Shown here: piece by piece, positions 45,940 through 57,060 of the stretch
Position numbering within the stretch: position 1 is the first letter of the stretch
Layout: each line of letters begins with the position of its first letter
DNA from: Euphorbia lathyris
Lineage: Eukaryota > Streptophyta > Magnoliopsida > Malpighiales > Euphorbiaceae
Direction of reading: 5' to 3'
NCBI RefSeq assembly: GCF_963576675.1
Contig: NC_088911.1
Coordinates: 88,937,256-89,001,255, forward strand
Length of the DNA stretch: 64,000 nucleotides
Translations under genes and position numbers: made by a program
Notes under the pieces: generated by a model
What the model was told of the DNA's origin: nothing
Databases searched by the model: none
What the model saw: the letters and a program-made list of their open reading frames with translations, nothing else

Positions 45940-48900
45940 CTAGAAGTAGTATCCCGTATCATCGCGAGACCTGAGTCCTTTATCTACCCCTTCCTTCTTT
46001 GCAAAACTCAACCGTTTTGGGTCAACCACATCTACTTTGATTAACATTTTATCACCATTTTCTTCTTCCTCCCATTGTATTGCTTCTTTCTCCAGTTGCT
46101 TTACTATCTGCACAACCATATATTTTCATCTTCAACTTAAACATGTATTCAAAGGATGATTTATAGGCCTACCAGTTTCTTCCTTGCCTCTTTTCTGCTA
46201 TCTCCATCACTCCTATTCACAACAAGCCTTAGGTACTTCACATCTGATCAAGGACAAGGTCCAACAAATTCGTGAATGAATTTGTAATCCAATGATATAA
46301 AGACTGGCGGAGAGAATAAAAAAAACAAAACTAACTTGGGATTCCAGAAAGAGAGGTTAGATGAAGCCTCAGGACTCGTACAGCTTCCTTCGGCTCAAGT
46401 TCATGCAAGTTGATAGGCATCACCTCATCTTCTCTGCAATCTCACAATTCATATTATTATATGAAGCAACAAGCACAACATATAACTTATGCACAAGAAA
46501 TAAATCACTAACCTGGTTTCTAAAAGTTTTTCATGTGATTCGTTATCTGTTTCTCGGGCCCTTTGGCTGAAAAATTGTCCCTAAACATTGTAAATACATT
46601 TACATATCATATTCATGCATCTTCTATGTACTCAATTAATTCAATAGGATGCTCTATTAAGCAAGTATAATACCTGAAACTTGAACTCTAAAATAGAGAA
46701 ATATATCAAGTCTTTCACCAAGACATAGCCAATGGAAACAATTAATTCTTGATTATTCTAGTCTACCTTCACTTACTGCACATAAATATAATATTCCTAT
46801 CTCTGGCCTTAAGTTCATTTAACGGCTCTCTGAAGGATTCAAGAAGACCAGAAGCATTATTGGTACTAAATGCAGCTAATTTTAAAGAAGGGAGAAAATA
46901 TTATGCAAATCTTTAGTACCATTCCATCATTGAATGAAGCAGCTCCAATATTATGTTTTTAATCGCTAAAGCAGTCAAGCGTGAAACTACAACTATCATA
47001 TCATGTTCACTACTGGTTGCAACATTTAGAAAAGAAATAAAACATGAAATTTCTTTTTCCTTTTCATTCAATCAAAACCTAATAGTAATACTAATTCACA
47101 CAAGGAAAATAAAAACTTAATAATTGTTATTAAGGAAAAGAAAAAGAAAAAAGAGATAAAAACAGAAAGCAAGGGAGTTCTTAAATATGTGAGAAACACA
47201 ATTGCAAGTTTGCAACAATCATCACTAAGCAGTAGTATCACCAATGTAATGAAAAAGCACACCAAACCTTCTCTAGGAGTTTATTTGCCCTTGCATGATC
47301 ACCCTGGGTGAAAGCATCAATTGCCTGCATTTGCACTAATATCAGTGACCAATGTATCAAAGACTAGAAAATACATACGCTATCACTGCAAAAGACGATC
47401 AAAAAGAGAGGCCACCAACAGAAAATAGGTTCTCGGAATAAGGTACAATTTGTCCTTTGAGATCATTCGGCATACCAATTTACCCCTTAAAAGTTATTTT
47501 TTGCTTTAATGTTGCTCCCTAACGTAATAAAATCCAATCAATTTGCCCTTTTATAAGGTAAACATCTCCCAGCTGTTTAGCAGCTTTGGTTAGAAAAGAG
47601 CAAAAATAATTAGGGTTTATAATGTTAGGCGCAACCTTGAAAAATATGTTAAGCTGTAAATTGATATTCTCAAATAATATTGGGGAAACATTTGTACATT
47701 GTCCCAAGATTCTCTGTGCAGCAGAATTGACACTTGTACATAATGTGAAGGCATGATATGTTTCCTTCCTCATATGATCACCAGTGTCTTATTAATCTCA
47801 AGCACCAAATTATCCTTCTTAATGTGGTGGCTCATATTCTATAAGTCTATCTTCCAAAGGCTTATAAAATAACAAGGCTTACAGATTTATAGTACTCCTT
47901 CGTTATATTCCGATATTCCTTGACTGCTTCGCGTAGGACATCGTAACTGTTATCATCAACCTCTGCATTCCCATAGAAGATGTGTCCATTCCAGAAACCA
48001 ACATAATTAGAAAGATAAATTAAGGTAAAAGAGTGAAAATACATACTGCAAAATTAATATCAAATGGAGAAAAAAGTGAAATCAATAAGCAAATTCAAAA
48101 GGTTAGTGCTATTTATGCTATCATGATTGTTAGGCTTGCACGTTGTAAAATGGAATCTCATATTTAGATCTTAAAGATAGCTCATACCACATCGAATGTG
48201 GAAAGGCTTCTGGACTGGGACTGAGAATTCGCAAGCCTGCTAAAATAGCATTGCTATTTCGGCCGAGACAAAAGTAAAAAATGGTAAGAGCCTAGTTATT
48301 CAGTATCTATGGCAATTGATCCACAAACCCTTAGGTGTTAAATTGACTCAATATGACTGAAGAATTGAAGATAGAAAGGGCTTGGAATTGATCCAAGTCT
48401 AAAGTTTCCATCTTAATGTCTATGTTTTAACAAGCCATTAGGAAAGAAATTGCTTGAAACAGACTGATTTAGTTAAATAATAAACATGTTGGATCTTGAC
48501 TTCAATAATAGACATATACTTTAATTTATAACTAATAAGCTGTATAAGCCACAAAAAATAGAACAGTAAAATAGAACTTATGAGATATATACACATCCTC
48601 TCTACTTTTAGCTTTTTTAAAAATAGTCTTGAGCCTGTTAAATGCTCTTCCAACATAACTTGTAAACAAGACCAGGATTAGAGTTCGCACCTTCTCTAGA
48701 AACTATTGATTCTGCTACAGAAGACTTATCTTGCATATGATCATCATTAGGTGGTTCAACCACCAGTTTACAGAACCGATTTGGCTTCTTCACAACTCTC
48801 CTGGGGATTATTCTGGTTGGCGCTTCTTCAGATCTATCTGGAAGATCAAATAGTGATCGCAGAAGTTCCTTCTCAAGAGCTGTTTTACCCTTTTCTCTTT

Positions 48901-51669
48901 TAGCTTTAGGTTTTGACTTCATTTTAGCTCCATCACTGCATAGATGCAAACAAAAGAGACAAAGAGAGGAAGATATCAAAAGAACCAGAAAGAAATTGTT
49001 TGAGCTATTAATCAGTAAAGAAAAGAACAAAATCTAAGATATCACTAATGGGAATGGTAATATTCAGCTTTTTGAAAGTAAACTATTAATATCAATAAAA
49101 AGAAGAATGACAAACCTTTGGACAGAATCAAGTTGATGCATTGGTTCCTGAAGTGAAACAGATTTCTGATCTGAACATGTTCCTGTAGACTTTTAATATG
49201 AAGGGATCTCAAAAAATGTTTGCTAAGATCTAACTCTAGAGAAAGAATTTATTAAATATAGATCTGGGTTTCCACAAGTCAAAACTAACACAAAAAAGGT
49301 GTACATTTTTAGCAGCCATGCCAGTGTCTTCACGTCTTTCCATTGTTACAACTGATAAATCAAAAAGCTTGTCGATGCTCTGCATAAGCATTGAGAAAAT
49401 CAGTTACTTGAGCCATAATATTAAAGATAGAACCCTACTGGAAATAATCTACCAGGAATATTGCTAACTATTCAGGATGAAAGCAATTTAGTGGAGCGCA
49501 CGTACAAAACCATACTTTTACAGAACAAGCTTTCAAACTACTATTGATGCAACTAATATTAGGTATGAAATTCTTCACACCTATACATGGAAACTGAAAA
49601 AAGAGTAAGAAAAAACAAATCGTCAAGTGCTGAGCACTCATATCACAAACATCAGTTGAAAAAACTAGCTTTAATAGCTATCCTGATCCTGAAAAGACAG
49701 ACTGGAATCTGAATACCCTTAAATTCAGAAAATACACTTCCAAAATGGTAATTCTACTCTCCTTTGTGGAAAGAGGAAAAAAGACAAAAGAAAAGAAAGA
49801 AGTTATATAGTAAGATGCTTTGTGAAAATTTGGGAAGTTCTCTAGTGATACAGAAACATAACAAATGACAGCTTGTAATACAGTTTCTAATGTTCTATTT
49901 GCTCCCAGTTATTAATAATAACGCCAAACATGGATTTTCTTATCTCTATGTTATCGGAAAAAAAAAAGCTACGGATTTAAACATTCCATAGAACTCAAGT
50001 CCTTTTCTAATCAAACTCAGCTGATATAAAAAGATATACTTCTACTTTTCTCTAATGAAGACAGAAATGAAACTCTCATATGAAAAGAGTATTTCAACTT
50101 AACCTTTTGCATGTCGTATCCACAGAGACCTGCAAAGCAAAACAAAATACCAGGTTTATCACTAAGAGCACAGACCAACTTGATATGTAAAAGGAAATGA
50201 TGAAAATGTAATGCCAAGTAGCCAACACGCCAAGATTCATTATACATTGATTGCATGCTAATTTAGAAGAAGAAGAAGATAAGAGGAAAAAGATGAACAG
50301 AAAATCGGGCAAATTACATCTGAAGCATCTAATTCTAAAAAAATTATTGCAACTAGAATTACAACCTAACTATCATTGACTTCACTGATCAATTACATTA
50401 ACCCTTTGGAACATGACAGGTTCCAATTGGTTCAAACTACAGTGGTTAGGTCCTCAGCAAGTACCGTTCTAATAATTTGAAAAATACAGGTTTCTTGCAT
50501 ACATAAGTGAAGTTCCTCTATGCAACACTAGCAAATCATCAATGAACACCAAAAGCTTACATGAGCATTTGCTAGTCAACTAGTCTACATCTAAGTTGCT
50601 GAAGCAAAACTTCCCTCAGGTAATGACAGTTCTAGCAATTAGACTTTACATCCTTCCGTGATACTATCCATCTATGAGTTAACAAAATGCAGTAAACAGC
50701 CGTTTCATTCTGAAGTATATTGAGCAGCTTTTAAATGTTCTTTCCTTTCTCCTTTTCAAGTAGAAAAAAACTAGTTGTTGAAGGAAAGCTCCCTTCAAAC
50801 AATGATAGCTCTACGTAATTATAATTGACTATGAATTCAGATATCTAGACCGACTATACTATATTGATTGATGCTTGGCAGGGAAATGACAGATTAAGTT
50901 AGCAGACACCTAGTTTAAAATTAAATACAATAACATGTGCAAGGAGGTGACATACTAATTTGCTTTTGCAATAACATAATATGAATAATAGTATTCTGAA
51001 ACCTACGGATTATACTTGACTTACGTAATAATGACCAATTTATATTGTTATAGATCTTAGAAGCATAATAAAACTTGTAGATAGCTTAAATGGATGAAAG
51101 ATAAAAACTTTACCAAGAACCTCTTGAATCTTATGCCTATCAAGTTGAAAGCCCTCTCCAAGCATCTTAAAAAGAAATTCCTCAACATCAGGCTGTGCAT
51201 AGTTGGTCGTAATTGCCATACTTGATGAATCTTTCTCTTCCCAATTTTCAGAAATTGGAAGGTACTCACACTGTAGTTTCAATGGTTTCTTTGTTTCCAT
51301 AGACCCATTTCTTGACGGCCTAGGGTTTGCATACTCTTTACCAATTATACTTGAAACATTACCCATGGATGCAGAACACCTTTTTGACAGGAGTTCCTTC
51401 GTTCCTTCTTGTCCATCAGAAGCCTCATCAAGAACATTGTCGAATGAAATCTCTGATGATGTTGAGATTTGGCTTTCCAATTTGGAAGGCAACTCTAATG
51501 CTTCTGTATATCCAGCAGTCACTGTGGTAGATGAACTTCCATGCATTGTACAAAGAATTTCCGCAGCCAAATTTTTGTCTTGCCTTGTCTGCGAATATGC
51601 AAAGGCAATATCCTCCAGTGAAAACTCAGAGCCGAAAACTTCAAGCAGTTCTTCTAAGCCCTTGTCCAT
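45940..51669 (-). CDS. SDE5: SDE5, RNA-silencing factor (UBA-like, DUF1771, Smr-like)
   Basis: Eleven minus-strand exons: 51669-51114, 50129-50104, 49379-49305, 49189-49116, 48935-48691, 47962-47883, 47324-47268, 46580-46513, 46433-46336, 46243-46173, 46107-45940. All phases agree, giving 505 aa. Domains: CUE/UBA-like N-terminus (residues about 4-45), a second UBA-like segment (about 160-212), DUF1771 (about 327-394; DNSYDVLREAVKEY and KLLEKGQFFSQRARE), and a Smr-like end (NLHELEPKEAVRVL, VKYLRLVVNRSDGDSRKEA). Arabidopsis SDE5 acts with RDR6/SGS3 in tasiRNA and transgene silencing and resembles mRNA-export factors. An in-frame stop lies 30 bases upstream of the ATG. The exon 5 to 6 junction is the least certain: GAAG/GTGCG was chosen because it alone keeps phase with the next acceptor. 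Conserved pairing with CTL1 supports the call. Confidence 0.9.
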
Positions 51670-52570
51670 CTGGTTGCTCGCAGTTTCACTTATGCTTCAT
51701 AACAACAGGGAGTGAAAAAAGTATCAGAAATGTTAAGAAAATGAAGAAGACTTGGACAATGTGAGCAATGGATTAGAGTATAGATCTAGCATTAGCTTAG
51801 CAATAACAGAAATTAACGATACAGGGGAGCTTTTCAGAGTTTAGGGCTTGTATTATTCCATCCCGTCGACTCTGATATGAAATAGAGGCGATAGATGTAG
51901 TTAAAACCCGTAAAAGCATGAAGTTTGCACCGGGAACACTAAGCCCTAAACTCGTGAACGCAAACATAGTTTAGGTCTGGCAATTCCGAAGGAATAAAGA
52001 GTAGAATGTACTAATTGCGTGGCTCCCAAGAAATGAAGGGGGGGGGGGGGGGGGGGGGGGGGGGGAATGGGAAAGGTAAAGTAGGTTTTTGATGAACAAA
52101 TCAGCAGAGGAAGGTTTTAAACAGAAGTTGAAAAGTTACTAACTTACCACCCAACTTGAAAGGGGGGAAAACAAAATTAGATACAGAAGAATTCCTAATT
52201 TACCAACCAAATTTGAATCAAATGAATTTTTTCTATTAAAAAAGATCAAGAACATAAAAGAAACAAATTCCTGTCGAATTGAGTTCTTATAATCAACCCT
52301 CTAAATTTAAGAGAATATACAGTAGCTTAGGAAAATTAAATAATGGAAAGGGAGTTGAGTTGAGCAAAGAAGAGGGAAATAAGAATATTTAACCTTCAAA
52401 TTGGGGTGAAAATATTTGTCCTCTAACCTTTTGTTTGGAAGTTGGGAGGTTAACATGAGTAAGTCTTTAAGGATATAACGGAAGGGAAAGGGAATTGATG
52501 GAAATGAAGGTTAAAATTTAACATTGTTTAAATAGTTGATCGAATGTAAATGAAAGTTAAACAACTATTA
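51670..52570. other. SDE5 upstream region
   Basis: Likely promoter and 5' leader of SDE5. It contains an uninterrupted G run, but no second gene or element was found up to the Tourist-like insertion. Confidence 0.5.
52038..52065 (+). repeat. Poly(G) tract, 28 bases
   Basis: 28 consecutive G on the plus strand (C on the SDE5 coding strand), about 370 bp upstream of the SDE5 ATG. The length could be affected by sequencing error. Confidence 0.85.
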
Positions 52571-53807
52571 GGTCCCGTTTGTTTGGGGTAAAATATTCTG
52601 CAGGAAAATATTTTCCCAATTTTCCGGTGTTTGTTTGGGCAGGAAAATAAGTCAAAGGAAAATAAGTTGCAAGTCAATGGAAAAGCAAAGAATAAATAAG
52701 GGAAAATGTTTTACTATTTTCAAAAGGGTAAAACATTTTCCCCAAAACATAGGCGTTCAGAGAAATATTGGAAAAACGTTAAAAAATGTAAAAATATGAA
52801 ACACGAAAAATATAAATAATATGAAAACGTTACAAAACACGAGAATATGACAAAAAAAACTCGCAAAAAACATGAAAATGTGAACAAATGCGAAAAATAC
52901 AAAAACGCAAAAAAAAACAAACACTTGAAAAGGCACAAAACATGAACACGAAAAAGTGACAAAATACGAAAAATACAAAAAGATGAAAAACACAAAAAAC
53001 ACAAAAACGTGAAAAAATACGAAAAACACGAAAACGCAAAAAATGCTAAAACACAAAAACGTGACAATACGTGAAAAACACGATAAACATGAAAAGACGA
53101 AAAATGCAAACAAAACACGAAAACGTAAAAAACACAAAAACGTGAAAAATACGAAAAACATGAAAAAACGTGAATAACACGAAAAAGCAACAAAACGCGA
53201 AAAATAAAAAACGCAAAAAAAGAAAACGTGAAAAAGGGAAAAACTGAAAACCGAAAAGCTAAACGTGAAAACACAAAAAAGAAAAAAGTGCAAAAAAAAC
53301 ATAATAGCGTTGATAACACGAGAAAACATACAAAAAATACCGAAAATGTGAAAAAATGTTTTCGTGTTTTTATATTTATTTTTTTTCAACTTTTTTCCAT
53401 GTTTTTAATATTTTTTTACTTTTCGTAATTTTCGCATTTTTCCACTTTTTGTGTTTTTAATAAATTTTTATATTTTTTTTGTATTTTTTCACGTTTTTTG
53501 TGTTTCGTGTTTTTTTTTATGTTTTCTTGTTTTCATGAGTTTTTTTACATTTTTTCTATTTTTTACGTTTTCACAGTTTTCCACGTCTCTACATATTTTT
53601 TGTGTTTTAATATATAATTAAAAATAAAAAAATACAGAAAATCTATATTTAGTGGTTGGAAAATATTTTCCAGTGTTGTAGCCAAACACCGGAAAATATT
53701 TTCCAGTGTTGTTGCCAAATACAGGAAAATATTTTATTTTCCTGCACAATATTTTCCCTGCATAAAATTTTCCAGAACACAATATTTTCCTCCAAACAAA
53801 CGGGGCC
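52571..53807. mobile_element. Tourist-like (PIF/Harbinger) element, 1,237 bp
   Basis: Ends GGTCCCGTTTGTTTGG and CCAAACAAACGGGGCC are inverted, with a 3-bp duplication TTA at 52568-52570 and 53808-53810, typical for this superfamily. The middle (about 52780-53600) is low-complexity AAACACGAAAACGTG-type sequence followed by its inverse. It creates long phenylalanine-rich frames that are not genes. Confidence 0.88.
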
Positions 53808-53810
53808 TTA

Positions 53811-54418
53811 TACATTAAAAGGTTTACATTACTCTCATTAAATTTTAGAAGTTAAAGATACAGAGGTAACGAAAGTAAACTACTCTCAACAAGAAGCTCT
53901 CAAACAAGGTTAATTTAAAATTTTACATATCATTACTTATATTAATTTCTATTAACCTCATCCGAAACAAGGGTTTAGATCTTAAAGAGGTGAGTTGAGT
54001 AGAGGAGATGAGAGATAAAAATATCTAACCTTCAAAAGAGGAAGAAATAAAAGGGAGGAAGAGAGTTATGAAGTTAACGACAATTGATTAAGTGAAGTTA
54101 ACAGAGTTAATTAATTTTAAACGTGTTTAGATTAATATGACATATGTCATAAAACTAGTCGGGGACACCCATTAGGGACAACATATTTTCTTCCGTAAAA
54201 AAGTACTTTAAATATTTTAACTATAATATTATCTTTATTGGAATATACGTACACATGATATTTATAAATACAAAGTATAATTTCTGGAAAAAAATACAAA
54301 TTATAGTCAATATTAGGGTAAATTACACCCAATGGCCACTGAATGTTGCTTTTTTTAACAGTATGGTCACTGAAGTTCAAAACTTATAATAAAAGCCAAT
54401 TTTACCCTTTATCAGTGG
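53811..54418. other. Spacer with a partial MITE
   Basis: From about 54315 a MITE end GGGTAAATTACACCCAATGG (same family as 5023-5538) begins, with a possible inverse near 54400. The rest is AT-rich without a gene. Confidence 0.5.
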
Positions 54419-54423
54419 CGGAG

Positions 54424-55932
54424 TGATACGTCCCAAATATAGTGTTTTCAATGTAGTTTAACCCCATTTTATATGCGTGTTTAGCCTCTATTGCTCAGTT
54501 TATGGTACGTTTTGGTACGTTTCATCTATTTGGCGTCTAACGAGTGTTTTGAGTTGTTTCAGGGGTAAATGCACGAGAAACGGAGCAAAACAGAGAGAAT
54601 CGGATATTTCACTACCTGCTCGGCGAGCAGACAATGGAGTGCTCGACGAGCACCATGGGCAGCCGCGATCTCACCTCGACAGGCACTCGCTGCTCGACGA
54701 GCAAAGGCATTCCTACTCGGCGAGCAACGACTCGAGATACATTTCGGCCAAAACTCGTGGGCCGGAATCCCGACCCGAATCAGCTTTTAACGCTCCAAGT
54801 CGACCAGAATACCTAAACTGACTCAGAATCGAACTGGAGGACTATAAATAGGGGCGAAAAACTATGTTGAAGGGGATTATTCATTATTCAGGATGTAGTC
54901 GATTCAGTAGCTCAGTTTTAGATTAGGTTTTAGTATTGTTTTTCCAGCTTCTTAGATTAGGTTTAATTATGTAATTTTGTTTATTACAATTGACGGGAGA
55001 AGATCTTCATCTTCTAATTTATAATCGGAATCGGCAGAATGGGTTTTGGATTTCTATCTCTTCGCCTATTTATCTTTTGCTTTTATAAATTATCGTAGAT
55101 GTTTTCCACTAATCTCACATGCCTATTGCTTGGATTGGTTTGTCTATGAACCGATCCCCATCCAATTCGGGATGGGGATGAAATTGATTGTATGAATATG
55201 TATGATTAGGGAACTAGGGCCTTTGATTGAATAGATTATGCATGCTTAATGCCTAGATGATGTTAGGAACATGATTTATGCTAGAATGAACATTGATAAT
55301 GATCAACTAGCCTGTTTATGTATATAATTTGCTTAATGCCTGTGACCCTGACATTAAATAGGATTATAGATAGACGAGAACCTGACCACGGAATTGTCTA
55401 TGCTGAACCTGTGTAAATCTGACCTCGCTAGAGACCACTAGGAGTGCGGCTTTGTGGCTGGGCTACGGCTTTAGCCTTAGTTGCCAAGGAACCTAATGCT
55501 TTGCATGACCTAGGGTATATGCCTAATCAAGCCATCACCCGAATGCATGTGAATAGGTTAGGCAAATCCCGTACAAATTTGTCTTTCTTATTAGGGCAAT
55601 TACCGTCAAATCGCTGGTAATACATAAATTCGAATTCCCTGAACCCATACATAGGATTTAATCAAGGAATTCCTCGACCTAGATTGTGTCATCCGTTAAC
55701 TCACCTTCTCCATGTTAATTGTTCACTTTATTTTATTAGATTATTGCTTTCAATTCGTCTAGTTAATTACACCCAAATCATTATTCAACCCTCTAAATAG
55801 TTAGACCAACCTAGGTAGATTTACTAATTATAACAAATAGTCTGTGTGGTTCGATCTCGTGCTTAGCACAATATTACTTGTTGCGATAGGATACACTTGT
55901 CCTATTAAATGCTATATACTTTATGAGCATCA
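54424..55932 (+). mobile_element. Gypsy-like solo LTR (1,509 bp)
   Basis: TG...CA ends (TGATACGTCC and GAGCATCA). The flanking pentamers CGGAG (54419-54423) and TGGAG (55933-55937) match in 4 of 5 positions. Removing the LTR restores GGCGGAGCCAGGG, a common plant repeat phrase. A promoter box TATAAATAGGGG lies at 54843. Upstream of it, palindromes TGCTCGGCGAGCA and TGCTCGACGAGCA recur four times (about 54618-54730). No internal region or second LTR is present. Confidence 0.85.
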
Positions 55933-55937
55933 TGGAG

Positions 55938-56692
55938 CCAGGGCATGAACTTCGAAGGGGCTCGACTGAGTATAATTATTTTTAAATACTAATTAAATAT
56001 ATTTAGAAAATTAGAACAAGCACTATAAAATGTAAATTATATCATAAAATGCTAGTAAACAATGCTCCCTCTATTTCATTATATAAGTCATGCTAGTAAG
56101 CATTCTCCTTGTTTCATTATAACAAGCACTATCTTCTTCTTCATCGAAGAAGACTACCATGGCTGGGGGAGGGGGCTCCCAACCATGGCAGCGAAGGGCG
56201 AAGCCCCACTGGCACCACCCTTCATAGGGGTGTTTCGACGGGTCGGAGAGTCGACCGACCCTTCGTGGCCCTACTTGGCTCCGCCAATGCCTTTTATAAA
56301 CGTTGAGATCTATTCACCACCTCTCATATCAATCAAAAAGTTCATATATCCTTTTCAGTTCACATTTCATCTCCGTCCTCTGCATGTTTCATCTCATTCC
56401 TCCTTCCTATCAACCTTCCTAAAACCCTAAGCAAAACTAATTGACATCATCTCCTTAAAAATTACAGTTGTAAAGTTAAAGTTTGTTGTTCAATGTTTAG
56501 TTTTAAAATGGTAAAAGTGCCGTTATACGGAAAAGTATGGATTTATTTTATTGAATATGACTCTATCATTTATTTGATGTTTATTTATAATGGTTTGGTG
56601 TTTTGGAAAAGTATGGACTTTTTTTATTGAATATGACTCTATTTTATTGGGTCCTTATTCTTAATATATTATTGGCACTCTGTTTTTGTGAA
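55938..56692. other. Spacer with Stowaway fragments
   Basis: 56061-56095 (CTCCCTCTATTTCATTATAT) is a truncated Stowaway end. A GC-rich block at about 56155-56290 holds open frames in two phases without a recognised domain and is probably a repeat related to the GGCGGAGCCAGG family. The remainder is AT-rich. Confidence 0.45.
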
Positions 56693-57060
56693 GGTATAGG
56701 GGGATAAAAATATCTAACCTTCAAATCCCGTTGAAAATGTTTGCCCTCTAAATCCAAAAGGTGAGTTGAGTGAAGCACACGGAAGACAAAAATATCAAAC
56801 CTTCAAATCCCGATGAAAATATTTGACCTCTAGATTCCAAGGGAGGTGAGTTGAGTCAAGCGGAGAGGCAAAAATACCTCTAGATCCCAAGGAAGGTGAG
56901 TTGAATGAAGCAGTTGGAGACAAAAATATCTAACCTTCAAATCCTAGTGAAAATATTTGACCTCTAGATTTCAAAGGAGGTGAGTGAAGTACAAAAGAGA
57001 CAAAAATATCTAATCTTCAAATTCTGATGTAAATATTTGACCTCCAGATCTCACTAATTT
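56693..57060. repeat. Tandem ~95-bp repeats (4-5 copies)
   Basis: Units contain GACAAAAATATCTAACCTTC, then a TTTGACCTCTAGAT core and an AGGTGAGTTGAGT(G/C)AAGC end. Inverted relatives lie at about 58045-58215 and 58725-58990. Confidence 0.85.

Noticed and set aside
48188..48236. Possible 49-bp extra SDE5 exon with good splice sites
   Set aside because: Including it breaks the reading frame into the next exon, whereas skipping it gives perfect phase.
52720..53389. Two long minus-strand open frames of about 200 aa, rich in phenylalanine
   Set aside because: They come from AAACACGAAAACGTG-type simple sequence inside a Tourist-like element; no domain and both frames overlap.
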